This document shows, piece by piece, positions 46,565-58,784 of a stretch of 64,000 nt of DNA. Every line of letters starts with the position of its first letter. Position 1 is the first letter of the stretch. A program made the translations under genes and the position numbers. The DNA is from Ascidia mentula (Eukaryota; Chordata; Ascidiacea; Phlebobranchia; Ascidiidae). The stretch lies in assembly GCA_947561715.1 (NCBI GenBank), contig OX387201.1:8182001-8246000 (forward strand). The letters run 5' to 3'. The notes beneath the pieces were generated by a model. It was not told where the DNA came from and searched no databases. It saw only the letters and a list, made by a program, of their open reading frames with translations.

Positions 46565-47592
46565 ATATTCGCTATACGTTTCGTTACTGTGTCTGAGGGG
46601 TAACTACAGTTTACATTTTGGACTTCAGGCACAGTTTACACATAACAACATTAACAATCAAAATTAAAACCTACGAGTTTGTCCCAGGAACACGAAGAAA
46701 CATATTATTTCTGTAAAAATTACAAAAATTGCATCGATCATTCATAACTTAACTACCACTGTTCTCACCTTCTCATATGGCCACATTACCAAACCTTTTT
46801 GACATCCGCTTGATTTCGACTCCTTCTAAACATAACTTTAATACTATAGCCAACCTGTTGCGACTTGTATCTTGTTCTTCAGTCCTTTTTTAAATCTCAA
46901 ACTTTCGCACAACCAGCCAAACAAACCTGAATTTTGTTATACCTCGACGTTTCTTGGAAACAGTAACGCGGTAGGAACTTTAATATTTCTCCTATATACA
47001 ACAATTAGCATTAACAACGTTTCCAGCGATGATTTCGTGCGACGGCAATGTGCAGTTTCCTTTCTCGTTGCTTGTAAAATGCGTCTTGGGAATCATTTGA
47101 ACTGCAGTACACTCATTAAATATTACTTTCGAATAAATTAGTGCTTTAAAATATTGAAAAGGTGCATCACTATTTGGATAAAGCGCTCTTGGAACTATAA
47201 ATTTACTTAGCCTTTTGTTGTACTGTACAAAAGATAAAACTATGGGAGTATTTAAGTCGGTGTCCAAATGCTTGTTTACACTATTTGCTGAATCATGTGA
47301 AATATGCTACGTCACAACTTTTTAACGAATCAGAACTCCACACGGATACTATGCACAGGCATCGAGCAATAAGTTGGTTACGAGGCAAGCTACAATAGAG
47401 GTGACATTAATTAAACGTTATGTCTTGGTGACGAAGCGGCTATTATTACTGCTGGTACATGTGGTACAACGTACATGCTTATTTTTTTCAGCCCATTAGT
47501 TTGTGTTACTGAACAACGAATAATGACCAAAAGGTAACTTGTGTTATTCGCCAATTTATTGAACTTATTGTGCAAAATACTCGAACATCAAG
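46565..47592. promoter_or_regulatory. Intergenic region and DNAJC3 promoter
   Basis: About 1 kb without coding signal. A CRE/ATF-like TACGTCA (TGACGTA on the minus strand) lies at 47308-47314, about 280 bp upstream of the DNAJC3 start. DNAJC3 is induced by ATF6/XBP1 in the unfolded-protein response in mammals. The site is only an imperfect match to the UPR element, so regulation through it is a guess. Confidence 0.35.
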
Positions 47593-50500
47593 ATGGAAAT
47601 TAAGATGGCCAAAGGAAAATTGTTTTTAAAAAAAATTGTTTCTCAATTTCCAATTTTTCTGGTGTTATTGGAACTGCATTTTGAAGGTATGTAACCTATA
47701 GTCTATATGTAATGTGTTGTGGGCTTAGCCTACCTCTGTTCCAGATTGAAAAAAGTGTCATAATTTGCCAAATTTTACTTGAAATCCCTTTCTGAAAAAT
47801 TCTTCACTGGATTGGAAACTTATCAATCTGGCCTTTTTATATTTTGTTTGCAACTGCAGTGATTAACAACTTTATGTATGAATGTATATATTAATGATGT
47901 CTCTTCTTTAGGAATAGAGGGTTTGGATAAGGCTGAATCTCAGAAACTCCTGTCCAGGGGAAACCAGCTTTTAAATGCCGGGCAACTTGCAGATGCCTTA
48001 ACACAATACCATTCAGCAATTGGTAAGTTTTGTGAAATATTTAAGTAAGTCTGTTTTCGTTTTAATTTTATGTGATTTTAGACAATGATGGTAACAACTA
48101 TCAGGCTTACTATATGAGGGCCACAGTGTATCTGGCAATGGGAAAAGCTAGATCAGCATTGCCTGATCTAAACCAGGTAAGCTCTTGACTATTTAACTTT
48201 AGACTTCACTAAAAATAAGTGTGACAAAGTTTATGACTATTTCCAAAAATAACTAAACTTTTTTAGTTGTTTTACCATGCATCTTGTTGCAGGTTGTTGT
48301 ACTTCGACCCACATTTGTTCAGGCAAGATTACAGAGGGGTAACTTATTTCTAAAAATGGGAAAATTTAATGAAGCACAGGGGGATTATGAATTTGTGGTA
48401 AGTAACTGGATTTGTTCATCCTTTGCCAATGATGTGTGTTCATTGTTGTGTATTTTTCTTAGCTTGCTCATGAGGACAATGCTGCTGCCACTGCCAAAGT
48501 GGAAGAGATTAGACCTTTAAGAAGGAACATTATTAAAGCCCAAAAACTCATTGAAGAAAATGAAAATGCCCCAGCCATTCCACTGTTGAATGAAGTCATC
48601 GAGGTAAATATTGTTGTCCTGAGAATTATTAGTATCTGTTAGTATAAAAACATTGGTGTTTTTTAGTCTTGCCCATGGAACCCAGATTTTCGTGAGTTAA
48701 GGGCAACAGCCTATGAAAAACTTGGAGACTTGCGACGTGCTATCAGCGATTTAAAGCCAACCACCATGCTCCGATTGGATAACACAAGAGCTTTTCTAAA
48801 AATGAGCATTCTGTGGTACAGTCTTGGTGAAATTGACCAATCTTTAGAGTAAGTTTTTTTTTTGTATATATATTAAAGTTAATACAAATTTTTAATCATC
48901 ACTGTATTTGGCATTTAGTGAAATACGTGAGTGTTTGAAGCTGGATCCCGACCACCGGGAATGTTACGCACATTACAAAAGTGTTAAAAAGTTGTTTAAA
49001 ACTGTTGAAGCAGGCAAGAAACTCATGGAAGAAAGCAGGTGTGTTAGAGCTTTTGTACATATTTTGTTAAGTATGTTGTGTTGGTTTCACTTGCATATTT
49101 TGTTAAAGTAAGGATAAAGTTAGAAAGGGCATAGTTTTTGTCATGCCATTATTTCTGTTTTTGTTCCAGATGGCCAGATGCCATTGCTAAATTTGAAAAA
49201 GCGCTATCACAAGAATCAAGAATACAAGTTTTAAACGTTGATCTCAAGTTAAAAATTTGTGAATGTTATGTTAAGGTGAGTTCGTACATTCTATTGTAGT
49301 CCTATATTCCTCCCATTTGTGTATGTTATATGGGTTTAAATCTGCCATTCATTTGGGCCACTTTTGTAAGTAGGTGTTTTATTTTTGTTTCCTCTCATTG
49401 TGCAGTGGAACACTAATTACCCTAATGCCCTGGACTCCTGCCTGTTAGCAATACGCTCAGTGGCCCCAAATGATTTACGTGCTGCAGCTGGGTATGTGTT
49501 GCTGTCTCATTTGCACATCCAGCTTGGCAAATACAAAGCAGGTACATATGGTGGGAAGCGGCCACAATAACCAGCGTAGAGGATGTACTTTTTGTTGTGC
49601 TCTTAGCAAGTAGTCACTCATCAAGCTGTAGAGTATATTCTAAAAACATGTACACCAATGAATTTGTCGCAGAAAACTGACCCTAACTTCTCTGCCCAAC
49701 TTCGGTGTACTTTTCACATGTTGCAAAAAACACCTTGAGATTAGTTTGTAGTTCTAACATAGATGGTGTGTTATGCAGGACAGTAAAACATCTGAAGCCA
49801 TTGTTGCTGCGGATGCAGTGTTGGAAATTGAAAATAACAATATTCCAGCCTTATTTTTCCTTTCTGAAGCTCATACTCAAGAGGCTGAATATGAGCAAGG
49901 TAAATTCCTAATATGTAGTTAGATTACTGCTGTGGTGGTGGAAGTTCAGATAATTTTGACTTATACATACTTTACAATGCTACAGTATGGCAGAGATGTA
50001 GACATTACTTATCATGTTTTATGTAGCCTTGGAGGACTTGCAAAGGGCTGCTCAAATTGATGAAAATTACCCAGGCATAAAGGAAAAAATTCAAAAAGCA
50101 CAAAAGTTGCTAAAGCAATCACAAAAACGAGATTATTACAAAATTCTTGGGGTGTCCAGGTAAATCTTCATTTAAAAAACTCCATTTTGAATGCATCTAA
50201 AAAGGATCAACTTTTTGCATTTTTTTTTGGCAGGAATGCAAACAAAAAAGATGTCATAAAAGCGTATCGAAAATTGGCACGAGAATGGCATCCTGACAAT
50301 TTTCAAGATGAAGAGGAAAAGAAAAGAGCAGAAAAACGATTTATTGAAATTGCTGCTGCAAAAGAAGTTTTAAGCGACCCTGGTATGTTTATTATTATCA
50401 TAAAAACGTAATTTTTTAGCGTATTTGGTTGAAGTCATAATAGAATATACTTTATGGTAGTTGCATAAAATTGTAGTTGTATACAGTGCTGGATTAAGGC

Positions 50501-53472
50501 TCTGCTGGGCCCAAGGTAAATTGTGTCAAGTGGCCTGAAAACACACATACATTGTGCTCACCAAGGTTAAATGTCACAGAAGAACAAATTTCTAAGAACA
50601 AAACAATTAATGTTTCAAAGTTAAGTTTGTGAATTAACTAACGATTCAAAGAAGATGTGGCTGAATATTTGATCTCTTCATCCCGAACTTATATCATTTA
50701 GTTAGCCTGGATTTCTGGCCGGCCCTGAGGCCCTACCTTGTTTGACTACTGGTTAATTCAGCACTGGTTCCATATACAGTAGCACACTGAATAAAAATGT
50801 ATTCAGTGTTAAGTAAACATTTTTGCTGCAAATACTTTTTACACTCTTATAGTTAAAAAGGTTTTAACTTATGGTTTCAAAAGTTAGGTATGAATACTGT
50901 ACTATTTGTTGTTCCACGGTGTTTGCTAAAATAATGCTCATAGCTTCGATCAAATGTAGATGTAGCTGAAGTTTCATTGTTTACTTAAAAAAAACTGGTG
51001 TATTTCAAAATATTTCACTATTTTGAATTTTAACATAGTTAGAAGTTAGAACCATCAGGCAGTGGTGAAAGTGGTGACAATTATGAGAATTTTCACCAAA
51101 ATCATGGGTGGTTTTATTCAGGTATGTTATTTGTTTTTTACTGTAATTATATGTGTTTTAAAATGTGTTACCGGGTTGGTTTAATTTTAACTGATAATTT
51201 TTTTATCTTTAAAGAAAAAATCAAAATTCTTCACGATGGTTATGACCCCTTGGACCCTGACGAAGTTGCTGAATGGGAAAATGAGCAGCCTGAAGAAAGC
51301 AGTGAAAACATGTTCAAGTTCTTCTTTCAGAGTGGTGGAGCAGGAAAAACTGTGCACCAGAAGCCTTTCGAAGACTTGTTTCGTTCTTTCCATCAGGGCG
51401 CAAAGCAACCAGACAAACCCAGTAATCCATTTCATAACGAGGATCCAAGGCAACATCAGCAACAAGCTGAACAGATGAAACAACAGCAACAACAACATAA
51501 GCAGTATATAAGAAAGGAACAAGACCAGCATAAGCAACAACAACAGTGGGAAAGATCCAGAAATCCACACCAACAAAACACCCAGCAACAGCAGAAGTCT
51601 AGAAGTCAAACAGATCGTCGATACCAGTCCGAACCAAAGCAGGAACAGAGAAGTCGTACAGGTGATCAAAGTCAAGCTTGGGGACAGCAGAGTTCTCAGC
51701 ATAAGCAAGACAGACGCACTCAGCAAACCACTGACGGTTCACAAGGCCAGCAAAGACAGTTTTGGACTGAAGGGCATGGTGGGAAGTATAAAGAAAAACC
51801 CCAGCAAAGATCCACTTTTTCAAAGCAGCATGAGGACAGTGAGACTTTCCAAGAAGGGAAACAACATTTTGGTAGGAAACGTACTCCTGGACATGATAAA
51901 TCTTCCCGCTCAGAAGATTCAGCGCAGCAATCAGCACAAAGCTCCAAGAAGCGCAAGAAAACAAAAAAGAAAAAGACAAAATCAACATGGTCAGATGAGC
52001 CAACTGCTGAGGAAAAAGAAGCCGCACATCGCTACACCAAAGGCACAGATGGAAAGTGGTATTACAAACAAAATGACGGTCGATGGAGAATATCCGACGG
52101 GCCACCGCCCAAAGCCGAAAAGAAAAAAACGAAAAAAACAACCCAGAGAAGCAAGGCGAGACCCGAGGACGCAAAACAGGAAAATCGGGAATCGAGCAGT
52201 GATAGTTACATGGACGAGAAGGGCAACTTTTTCGTTAGGGGTTCTGACGGCAATTGGTACATGAGGGTAAGGCCCCCACCACCTGACGATGACTCAAAGG
52301 ATCAGAAACGTCAGCATAAGTCTGGAAGATCGAAGGAAGAACCGCGAAAAGCCCCAAGAAAGGAGAAACAAACCCGTAACGATAGACCGAAGGTGTTGCC
52401 CAAGGGTCTTTTCTTCAACGACCGCAAGGAGATATCGGACCAGTACGGCAACTTGTACGAGATCCAGGCCGACGGGCGGTTCAAAATCGTGTATGTGTCA
52501 GAAGAAGGAAAGTCCAGACTCAAACGCCAGCCCGAGAGACGGGAGGAAGCACCAAGGGAGGAGGTGAGGCAAAGAAAAGATGAGAATAAGATCTTCCGCG
52601 ACTCGGCCGGGAACATGTTTCTGAAGGATGCTCATGGCAACCTGATCCGCATCAAGTCAAAGAATGAAGGCGGGCAAGACCAGCAATCTTCCGGAAGACG
52701 AGCTGAAAATCAAAGGAAAAATCCTCCGAGGCATCATCACCCAGTGGCAGAGGAGGAGTTTGAAGATAACGAGGATGAGGAAGAGGAGGATTATGAAGAA
52801 GATGAAGTCGATGACCGCTATACGCAGAAGAAAAGACGTCAGTTCCAACAAGGAAGATCAGAGCAGCGATTTAGGGAACAGAAGCGAGCTGCCGAGAGAG
52901 GGCAGTTTCACCGGTATCAAGAGGAATACCACGGCCAGCGAACAAGGCGGAGAACGCCGGCACACGAAGAGCTCTGACCAGCTAGCGTTATCCCTTGCCA
53001 TGTTACAGCTGTAGCAAAGAGTTATTTAATACCATATTTTTGTCAACTGACCTTAAAAGTTGCTTTACTGTGCTTCGTACCTGTGTTGATGCCAAGTGTA
53101 ATAATTCGCACACGTCTTCTTTAAATAAATGTGATTTGAAAAAAAACGTGCAGTTTTACGGATAATTTTTGTTCTGTTCAAAATTCCGGATCCTTGTCCG
53201 CGGTAAGTTTTTAATGCATTTGCTCATGGGTCTTAGATTACGCGCGTTTGTTGACACTCGGTTGGGTCCAAAACAATCCTCATTTTTTACAATTTACAGA
53301 AAAGCGGCAAAAGTTCGACGCCGGTGTGGATCCCCTTGACCCAGAAGAGGGCCAGAACGGGGGTCGTGGCGGTTTCAATCCGTTCGGTCGGGGAGGAGGA
53401 GGAGGAGGATTTTCGTTTCATTTCGGGGGTCAGGGCGGACCGTTTAACGATTTTTTCCACGACGAGTTTTAG
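47593..53472 (+). CDS. DNAJC3: DNAJC3 / p58IPK, ER-lumenal TPR co-chaperone
   Basis: DNAJC3 binds unfolded proteins through TPRs and recruits BiP through its J domain in the ER lumen. Exons are 47593-47686 (signal peptide, QFPIFLVLLELHFEG), 47912-48022, 48082-48176, 48293-48397, 48463-48603, 48667-48848, 48919-49038, 49170-49275, 49406-49541, 49779-49899, 50027-50159 and 50234-50382, then a terminal exon. TPR stretches include NQLLNAGQLADALTQYHSAI and LRPTFVQARLQRGNLFLKMG. The J domain starts KRDYYKILGVSRNANKKD and holds HPD in AREWHPDNF. The ordinary last exon, 53300-53472, gives KRQKFDAGVDPLDPEEGQ, then Gly/Phe-rich sequence ending FFHDEF. The exon ending at 49541 (phase 1) and the one starting at 49779 (phase 0) do not fit. 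A 26-nt microexon near 49607-49633 (SSHSSSCR) would repair the frame. The second terminal exon is listed separately. Confidence 0.93.
51215..52977 (+). CDS. DNAJC3: Alternative giant terminal exon of DNAJC3
   Basis: This exon lies between the J-domain exon and the usual last exon. It has its own acceptor (TTTATCTTTAAAG), the same phase as the usual exon, a stop codon, and its own AATAAA. Its first residues, EKIKILHDGYDPLDPDE, are clearly homologous to EKRQKFDAGVDPLDPEE of the usual exon, and FKFFFQSGG recalls the aromatic end of p58IPK. So it looks like a duplicated terminal exon that gained a long tail. The 586 residues run as a Gln/His-rich block, a Lys-rich block (KKRKKTKKKKTKS), four degenerate repeats of a G-N/K-aromatic pattern, an acidic block (EDNEDEEEEDYEEDEVDD), and an Arg/Gln-rich end finishing in HEEL. 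HEEL resembles KDEL-type ER retrieval signals. No known domain is seen in the tail. Confidence 0.82.
53124..53129 (+). promoter_or_regulatory. Poly(A) signal after the DNAJC3 alternative exon
   Basis: An AATAAA lies about 150 bases after the stop of the giant exon and upstream of the usual last exon. This is the arrangement expected for alternative terminal exons with separate polyadenylation. Confidence 0.7.
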
Positions 53473-55703
53473 TCAACTACAGCCGAGGTATAATAGCATA
53501 AGACTACGTATCACAATATATTAAACTAAACAACAAAAGCCACATCGACCGTTTCAATCATATCTACCACCGTTTCAATAGAAATTGGCGATTTATGAGC
53601 CATTCTGTTTACCATGAAAGGGTTTCTTCGTTTTTTTCTGGTTTCTTGTTTTTAGCGCCTTGACCCACATTTAAGTTTGTGACGTCATTTTACACATCTT
53701 ATTATATGCAAAAAAATAACATGCCATTGTACAGCACAGAAAGGTGACTTTTTGTACCGGTTTGTACAATTTACAAAAAAAATCAGACGGATGTCATTGA
53801 AGTCAAAGTGCGTTACTACGTTGCGAATCCCACATCAGTGGTGAAACAATTGATATTGGTCCAAATACACCCACACAACAACCACCTAACCTTTTATTGG
53901 GAATTGTGCGGAGGTTAACCGGAGTTCGAATTCTGACGTGGCCTAAATCGATATCAAACTAAAATATGCCTTTCTGCGTTCTCCCGGTAAAACACAACCA
54001 AAAAATTTTTTCCTACATTTGAATTGTAAAAACGGAACTTCTTGCATTGATTTCATTGAAATGAAACCACAATAAATAATATTAACACCCAGTTTCAAAC
54101 TCTAATAATAACTTGCTCGCCTTGCTTCAACTTTAAAACATTACCATTTGACCTTTTTCTTGCAGTTATCTTCTATGCACTTACCCGATCAACAAAGAGC
54201 CGATCCAACTGAGTGCGAGGAGTCCGGGTGAGTCATCCGAGCTTCCCCGGGCTCCAGAAACTACTCGGTCGAATCCCCTTGTCCAAGTCCTAGGCAAATT
54301 CTATTTTTATCTTTTGTTTGTTGCTGTCTCTATTTTGCCCTTGTCGTATTAACTTAAAGTGTATCGTTGTCTGTGCGTGCTCGGGTGCCTTGTGTTTGCA
54401 AAATGATGTAACAAGAATCGATATCTGGCCAACTGGCCAGAAGTTGTATTGCCGAAGATTCGATTCGAACATGTTCCTTCTAAACTAAATCGTTTAATCC
54501 CACAGCCTTCCACGATAGATAGTTTTCAAGCTAAATGGTAATTTTGTTGCGAATTTGTTTTGGGTCATAAGTAAGATTTTTGTTCATCATACTTTAGTAA
54601 AACTGACTGACATGTCTGTCATTTTAACTTTTGACAATAGGCTGCAAACTACCTACGCTGTGTACAATTCAACATTTTTGTTCCTGTGCGTACTCTAGTG
54701 GCGATGTCGGCGCTTGATCGTGCGCATTAGCCGCCTTTTACTTGCAATTCGTCTTGCAATGCACCCAACTGCATAGCGATGATGAACAGGAAATACATTA
54801 CATTTATGATGACCGGTCGTCGTTCAAACCAGCGTCAGTGTAGCTTGATCGAGAATGCTTGCTTTTGAGGAATGTTTTTGACCTTGGTTGGGTGCGGATG
54901 TTGTGGTTCACCTAAAGCCGAAATTTTACAAACGGGATGAAGTTTTTGTATTCTTTAGAATAGTATCTGCCAAATGGTGTCAATTAGTTGTGATGTCAGT
55001 GCATGAATAGTAGACGTCACAAAGTGTACACACGGGACCAACCATCAAAAGTTCTGTCAGCTGGCATGTAAGCCTAGAAATTGGAGTGTGGTTGCCAAAG
55101 ACTAAGCAGCTGTCCCTTGTGGCTTTAATCATTTGTAATACGTTCCCTAACACCACTGACAAAGTACATTAGGCATGTCACAAGCGGTTATTTGAAACGT
55201 TGGCAAACTCCAACAGGTTTTCGGTGCCCATTTGTGCGCAATCAAAGCCCAAGTGGGAATTACCTCTACGAGAAACCGCGTTATAACTGGCAGCGATATA
55301 TGTTTGCTAAACCGCAGTCCAACATGATACGTTGAACCAACTGTCGTTACTCGAAAAAAGCCAACTTTTAGTGCTTTTGCGGCAAAGCTAAAAGGTCAAC
55401 GAACATGCGGGATTCAAGTTAAATCAAGCGAGCAGTAATTGGACGCACGCGTTTGGCTGTTGCAGTGTTTGTGCAATAAGCTGATGGTTGCATGGGGCAG
55501 TGGTAGTGGAAAGTACGCTGTCGTAAAGGGCGAAAAGGGTGTACGGTCTTGAACCTGCTGATTAACAGCGTTGCTATTTCCTCTACGTTGTGTAGGCCTA
55601 CAAACGGTTTATGAATTTGTTCAAAAGTAAAGCAATTTTATGAGGCAAACGTTTGAATTCACAGTCCTGTAGGGTTTTCAAAAGTGCCTCGGAAGCTTTT
55701 GAA
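53473..55703. other. Intergenic region between DNAJC3 and the K+ channel gene
   Basis: About 2.2 kb with no supported gene. An ATTAAA at about 53518-53523 may process the short DNAJC3 transcript. Stretches near 53930 and 54270 contain TTCGAA/GTCGAATCC words like a tRNA B box but no tRNA fold. The rest should include the channel promoter. Confidence 0.5.
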
Positions 55704-58700
55704 ATGTCTGAGACAGACAAAGAAAAATCTTCAAAACAAAACAAAGAGAGGCATGCTCCGAGCCTGAAGGGGATTTGTATCATAGTTGTGTTGTTGGTGG
55801 TGTATATTCTGTTCAACATGCTTGGTGCTTACATTTTCGTTCTGATCGAAAAAGATACCGATCAGCCAAACGCTGAGCTGATCAGCAGGTTTATCGAAAT
55901 AAAACGAAACTTCACAGAAAACCACAATCGATGCATGAGTACCCAAGATTTGGACGAATTCCTTGAAGTAAGTGATACTGGTGTAATCCAGTTGTTGTAA
56001 GGAAATGATTTAATCTTTTATTGACTTTTTGCAAGTTTGAATTTGTTGGCATATTCCGTCATAGAAAGGAAATGCAACATACCCTTGTAAACCTATTTAT
56101 TATCAGGCAGCAATAGGCTTGTCCCCATGATAAACTACGTGGTTTCGAAGAACACCACACCGTAAACAAATGCACCCAGTTATAGCACCATGATGACAAA
56201 TTGCCGAGGGTAAAACATGTTGCGCTGAACGGAAGGGTCACATTTATCACGTTCGTATTTTAGGCAGAAAATTTGGAGGCTGTACGGTGTTCTTAATTTA
56301 CATAAAAGCACTCACGGAATTTACCGTTGACAAAGCAATTTAAATTGCTCTTAGGTTCGTGTTCACACTACACGCCCGGGTTTATAGAAATAAAAAATAA
56401 TGTTTTCAACAAAATTCAATCGTTTTGCAATTTAGTGTTAACTTCTGATGGGGGGTGCTTGTAAGCTTCCAACGTACTTAATGTGTGTTCTTTGCGATAA
56501 CAACTTGCAACACAAACCAAACTTATATAAATGACTTCTCTTTAAGGAAGTTCAGTTGGTGCTTGTTGACAGCATTGATGTGACAGGAAACTCGAGTTCG
56601 AGTCGTTCAAACGACAACGGAAAGTGGTCGCTGCACAATGCATTTTTGCTGGCCTTTACTATTTCCAGTACGATAGGTGAGGGGAGTTGCATGCGTAAAC
56701 AAGTTTTAGTCTGCGCTGTTGGTGCAATTTTAAAATAAGGTGTGGGCCTATAAGTACAAAAATAGGCTAAAAGTTTTGAACATATATGTGCTATGTACAT
56801 CATTTGTTTGAATAAGCCAGGCCAAGACATACAGCGGTTATTGTAATAAATATTGCCATGATTTTCAGGTTATGGAGTTGTCACTCCTGTCAAACCAGGA
56901 GGTCAACTTTTCTGCATCCTGTTCGCCTTTCTTGGTATCCCCTTCACAGGTTTACTGGCAGCGAAAATCGGGTTCGTCATGGCGTACTACATCAAAAAGG
57001 TGCGTCACGTAAAGAGCTGTCAAAACCACTTCAATGTCCTCAAAGCGTCAATTTAAAGTAGGAACAAGTGCGGTGTTACTGTGTTCAAAAGATTGGTTCT
57101 TGATGTCACTCAACAAAAAGTTTAGGAACATGCAGTAACCGACCTATATTAGGTTAACCCCGAGTAAGCCTAGCTGAATAGCAGGCGAAACGTCGGTAAA
57201 TACAAGTTATGTTTTAATGTGCCAGAAGAAGAGACTATTAAGATATAGGGTAACTTTGTTTCGTAGTAGAGGGCCTGCTCATGTTTGCGTTTCTTGACCG
57301 AGACATGCAACGTTAATAGGGTTCGTGACAAGCAACACAAGTAAATTGGCTCCGCGCCATTGTATTTTGATCTCATCAATCCCCTTGAGATGACTTTGGC
57401 AAACTGTTTCCCACCTACAACCGGTGAAAAACAGAGTCACTTGGAAGAGCAAGAAGTAATGGCTACGAAACACGATAACTTTGGAATTTCAAATCATGAA
57501 TTTTTCATTTGTAATTGCGACAGATGAGTACAATGACAAAAACACATCCCTTGGCGCTTGACCTTTCCTCGAAAGGTTAGACAAAGTTGGGAAAATGGAA
57601 ACCTTTGCACAAAGTTCAAGTTTGTGCACAAGGTCGCCTAACTGGCACAAGTAACCTTCCCTCACAGCAAACCATTATCGCAGCAAAAAAAACACTAGGT
57701 TACCATTATTACCGTTATGTTTTGAGTTTTCCATGCTACCGGTTAACAAGCAGGCATTGAAAGTTATAATTTTTGTGCTGTTGCATCGATGAACAACCTT
57801 ACTTATTGTATAACATTTTTTGGGGCATTTATTTGCAGGTAACTACTACTATATGCAGTCGAATCCCGATGGCGAAAACCCTGAGCATCGTGTTTACCAC
57901 AGTGATTGGTACAGTCCTATACATCGTGGTACCCAGTTTGCTACTCACATTCGTTGGGAACGATGAAGAGTGGACGTTCGTCCAATGCCTCTACTGTGTG
58001 ATTATAACATTAACTACAATCGGATTCGGATATTTAGTTCCTGGTAAGAGAAATTACAAAACTGCCACGCCACGTTCAACTCAGCAAAATGAAGCGCATG
58101 ACTATATGGCTTTTCACCAAAAGAAGAGGAATGTGCGCCTTATTAGTTTTCGATGACAGATGTTTACTCCAGATGAAATAACCGGGATATATAATTAGTG
58201 CCTGCATAAACGTCATTGCTTTCATTAAATGGTTTATAAAGGAAGTGACGGTTTATTGCATATTTTTAGATCCCAGTTCTCAAGGGGGGATGCTGACAAC
58301 GGTGGTAGTTCTTATTTGGGTTGTGGCCGGCCTTGCGTGGTTTGCAACTATTGTCAACTTAGTGGCAACAAGTATGAGCAAGCAAGCGAAAAAGATTAGC
58401 ATGAAAGTCATTCCGCCTCCATTGAAAAAACGTGGGTCGCGTGATTGTATGGCAACATTTTCAGCGTTCGTAAAATCCGTTTAATATTTTCCAGAACTTG
58501 GAAAGAAACATATCGATGGAGGAAAAAGCGGCGGTGGGGGAGAGAAGTTTTCTGTTAGACTTTGTCATACTGCATGGAAACCTACTGCAAAATTGAACAT
58601 TTTCTTTTTGCGCAGACGAGTAGGTCGGATAACAGCCACGAATTGGGATACGAAACGGACGTAAGAAAAGCAAGTTTGTTCTGTAGCGACGCATGCATAC

Positions 58701-58780
58701 AAACGGAGCCGATCGTTCTGGGCCCGGGCGGAGTACATGCGATAGTTCACGCGCAAATGGACAAAGAATGGCCACAGTAA
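55704..58780 (+). CDS. Two-pore-domain potassium channel (KCNK family)
   Basis: This is a K2P background K+ channel of the plasma membrane. Exons 55704-55967, 56547-56676, 56869-56999, 57839-58043, 58270-58469 and 58616-58780 join in phase into 364 aa. TM1 is IIVVLLVVYILFNMLGAYIF. A glycosylatable outer cap segment (NGSSSS-like NSSSSR, NFTE) follows. Pore 1 has TISSTIGYG, TM2-TM3 include LFCILFAFLGIPFTG, pore 2 has TLTTIGFGYLVP, and TM4 is VVVLIWVVAGLAWFATIV. The second filter is GFGY, where most family members have GFGD. If the donor at 58470 is skipped, the frame runs on to a stop at 58484, giving a 314-aa form with a short tail. The subfamily is uncertain: TREK/TALK-like by pattern. The start is the first ATG in frame. 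Confidence 0.88.
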
Positions 58781-58784
58781 TAAA
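58779..58784 (+). promoter_or_regulatory. Poly(A) signal overlapping the K+ channel stop codon
   Basis: The final codons CAG TAA run directly into TAAAA, so AATAAA overlaps the TAA stop. This supports 58616-58780 as a genuine terminal exon with a very short 3' UTR. Confidence 0.6.

Noticed and set aside
51662-52264. Long second frame inside the DNAJC3 alternative exon, and long antisense frames there
   Set aside because: They are shadows of a low-complexity, stop-poor coding exon. Only the called frame continues from the J-domain exon in phase and shares the DPLDP segment.
53900-54300. Possible tRNA genes or tRNA-derived repeats near TTCGAATTC and GTCGAATCCCC
   Set aside because: No A box at the right distance and no cloverleaf could be drawn.
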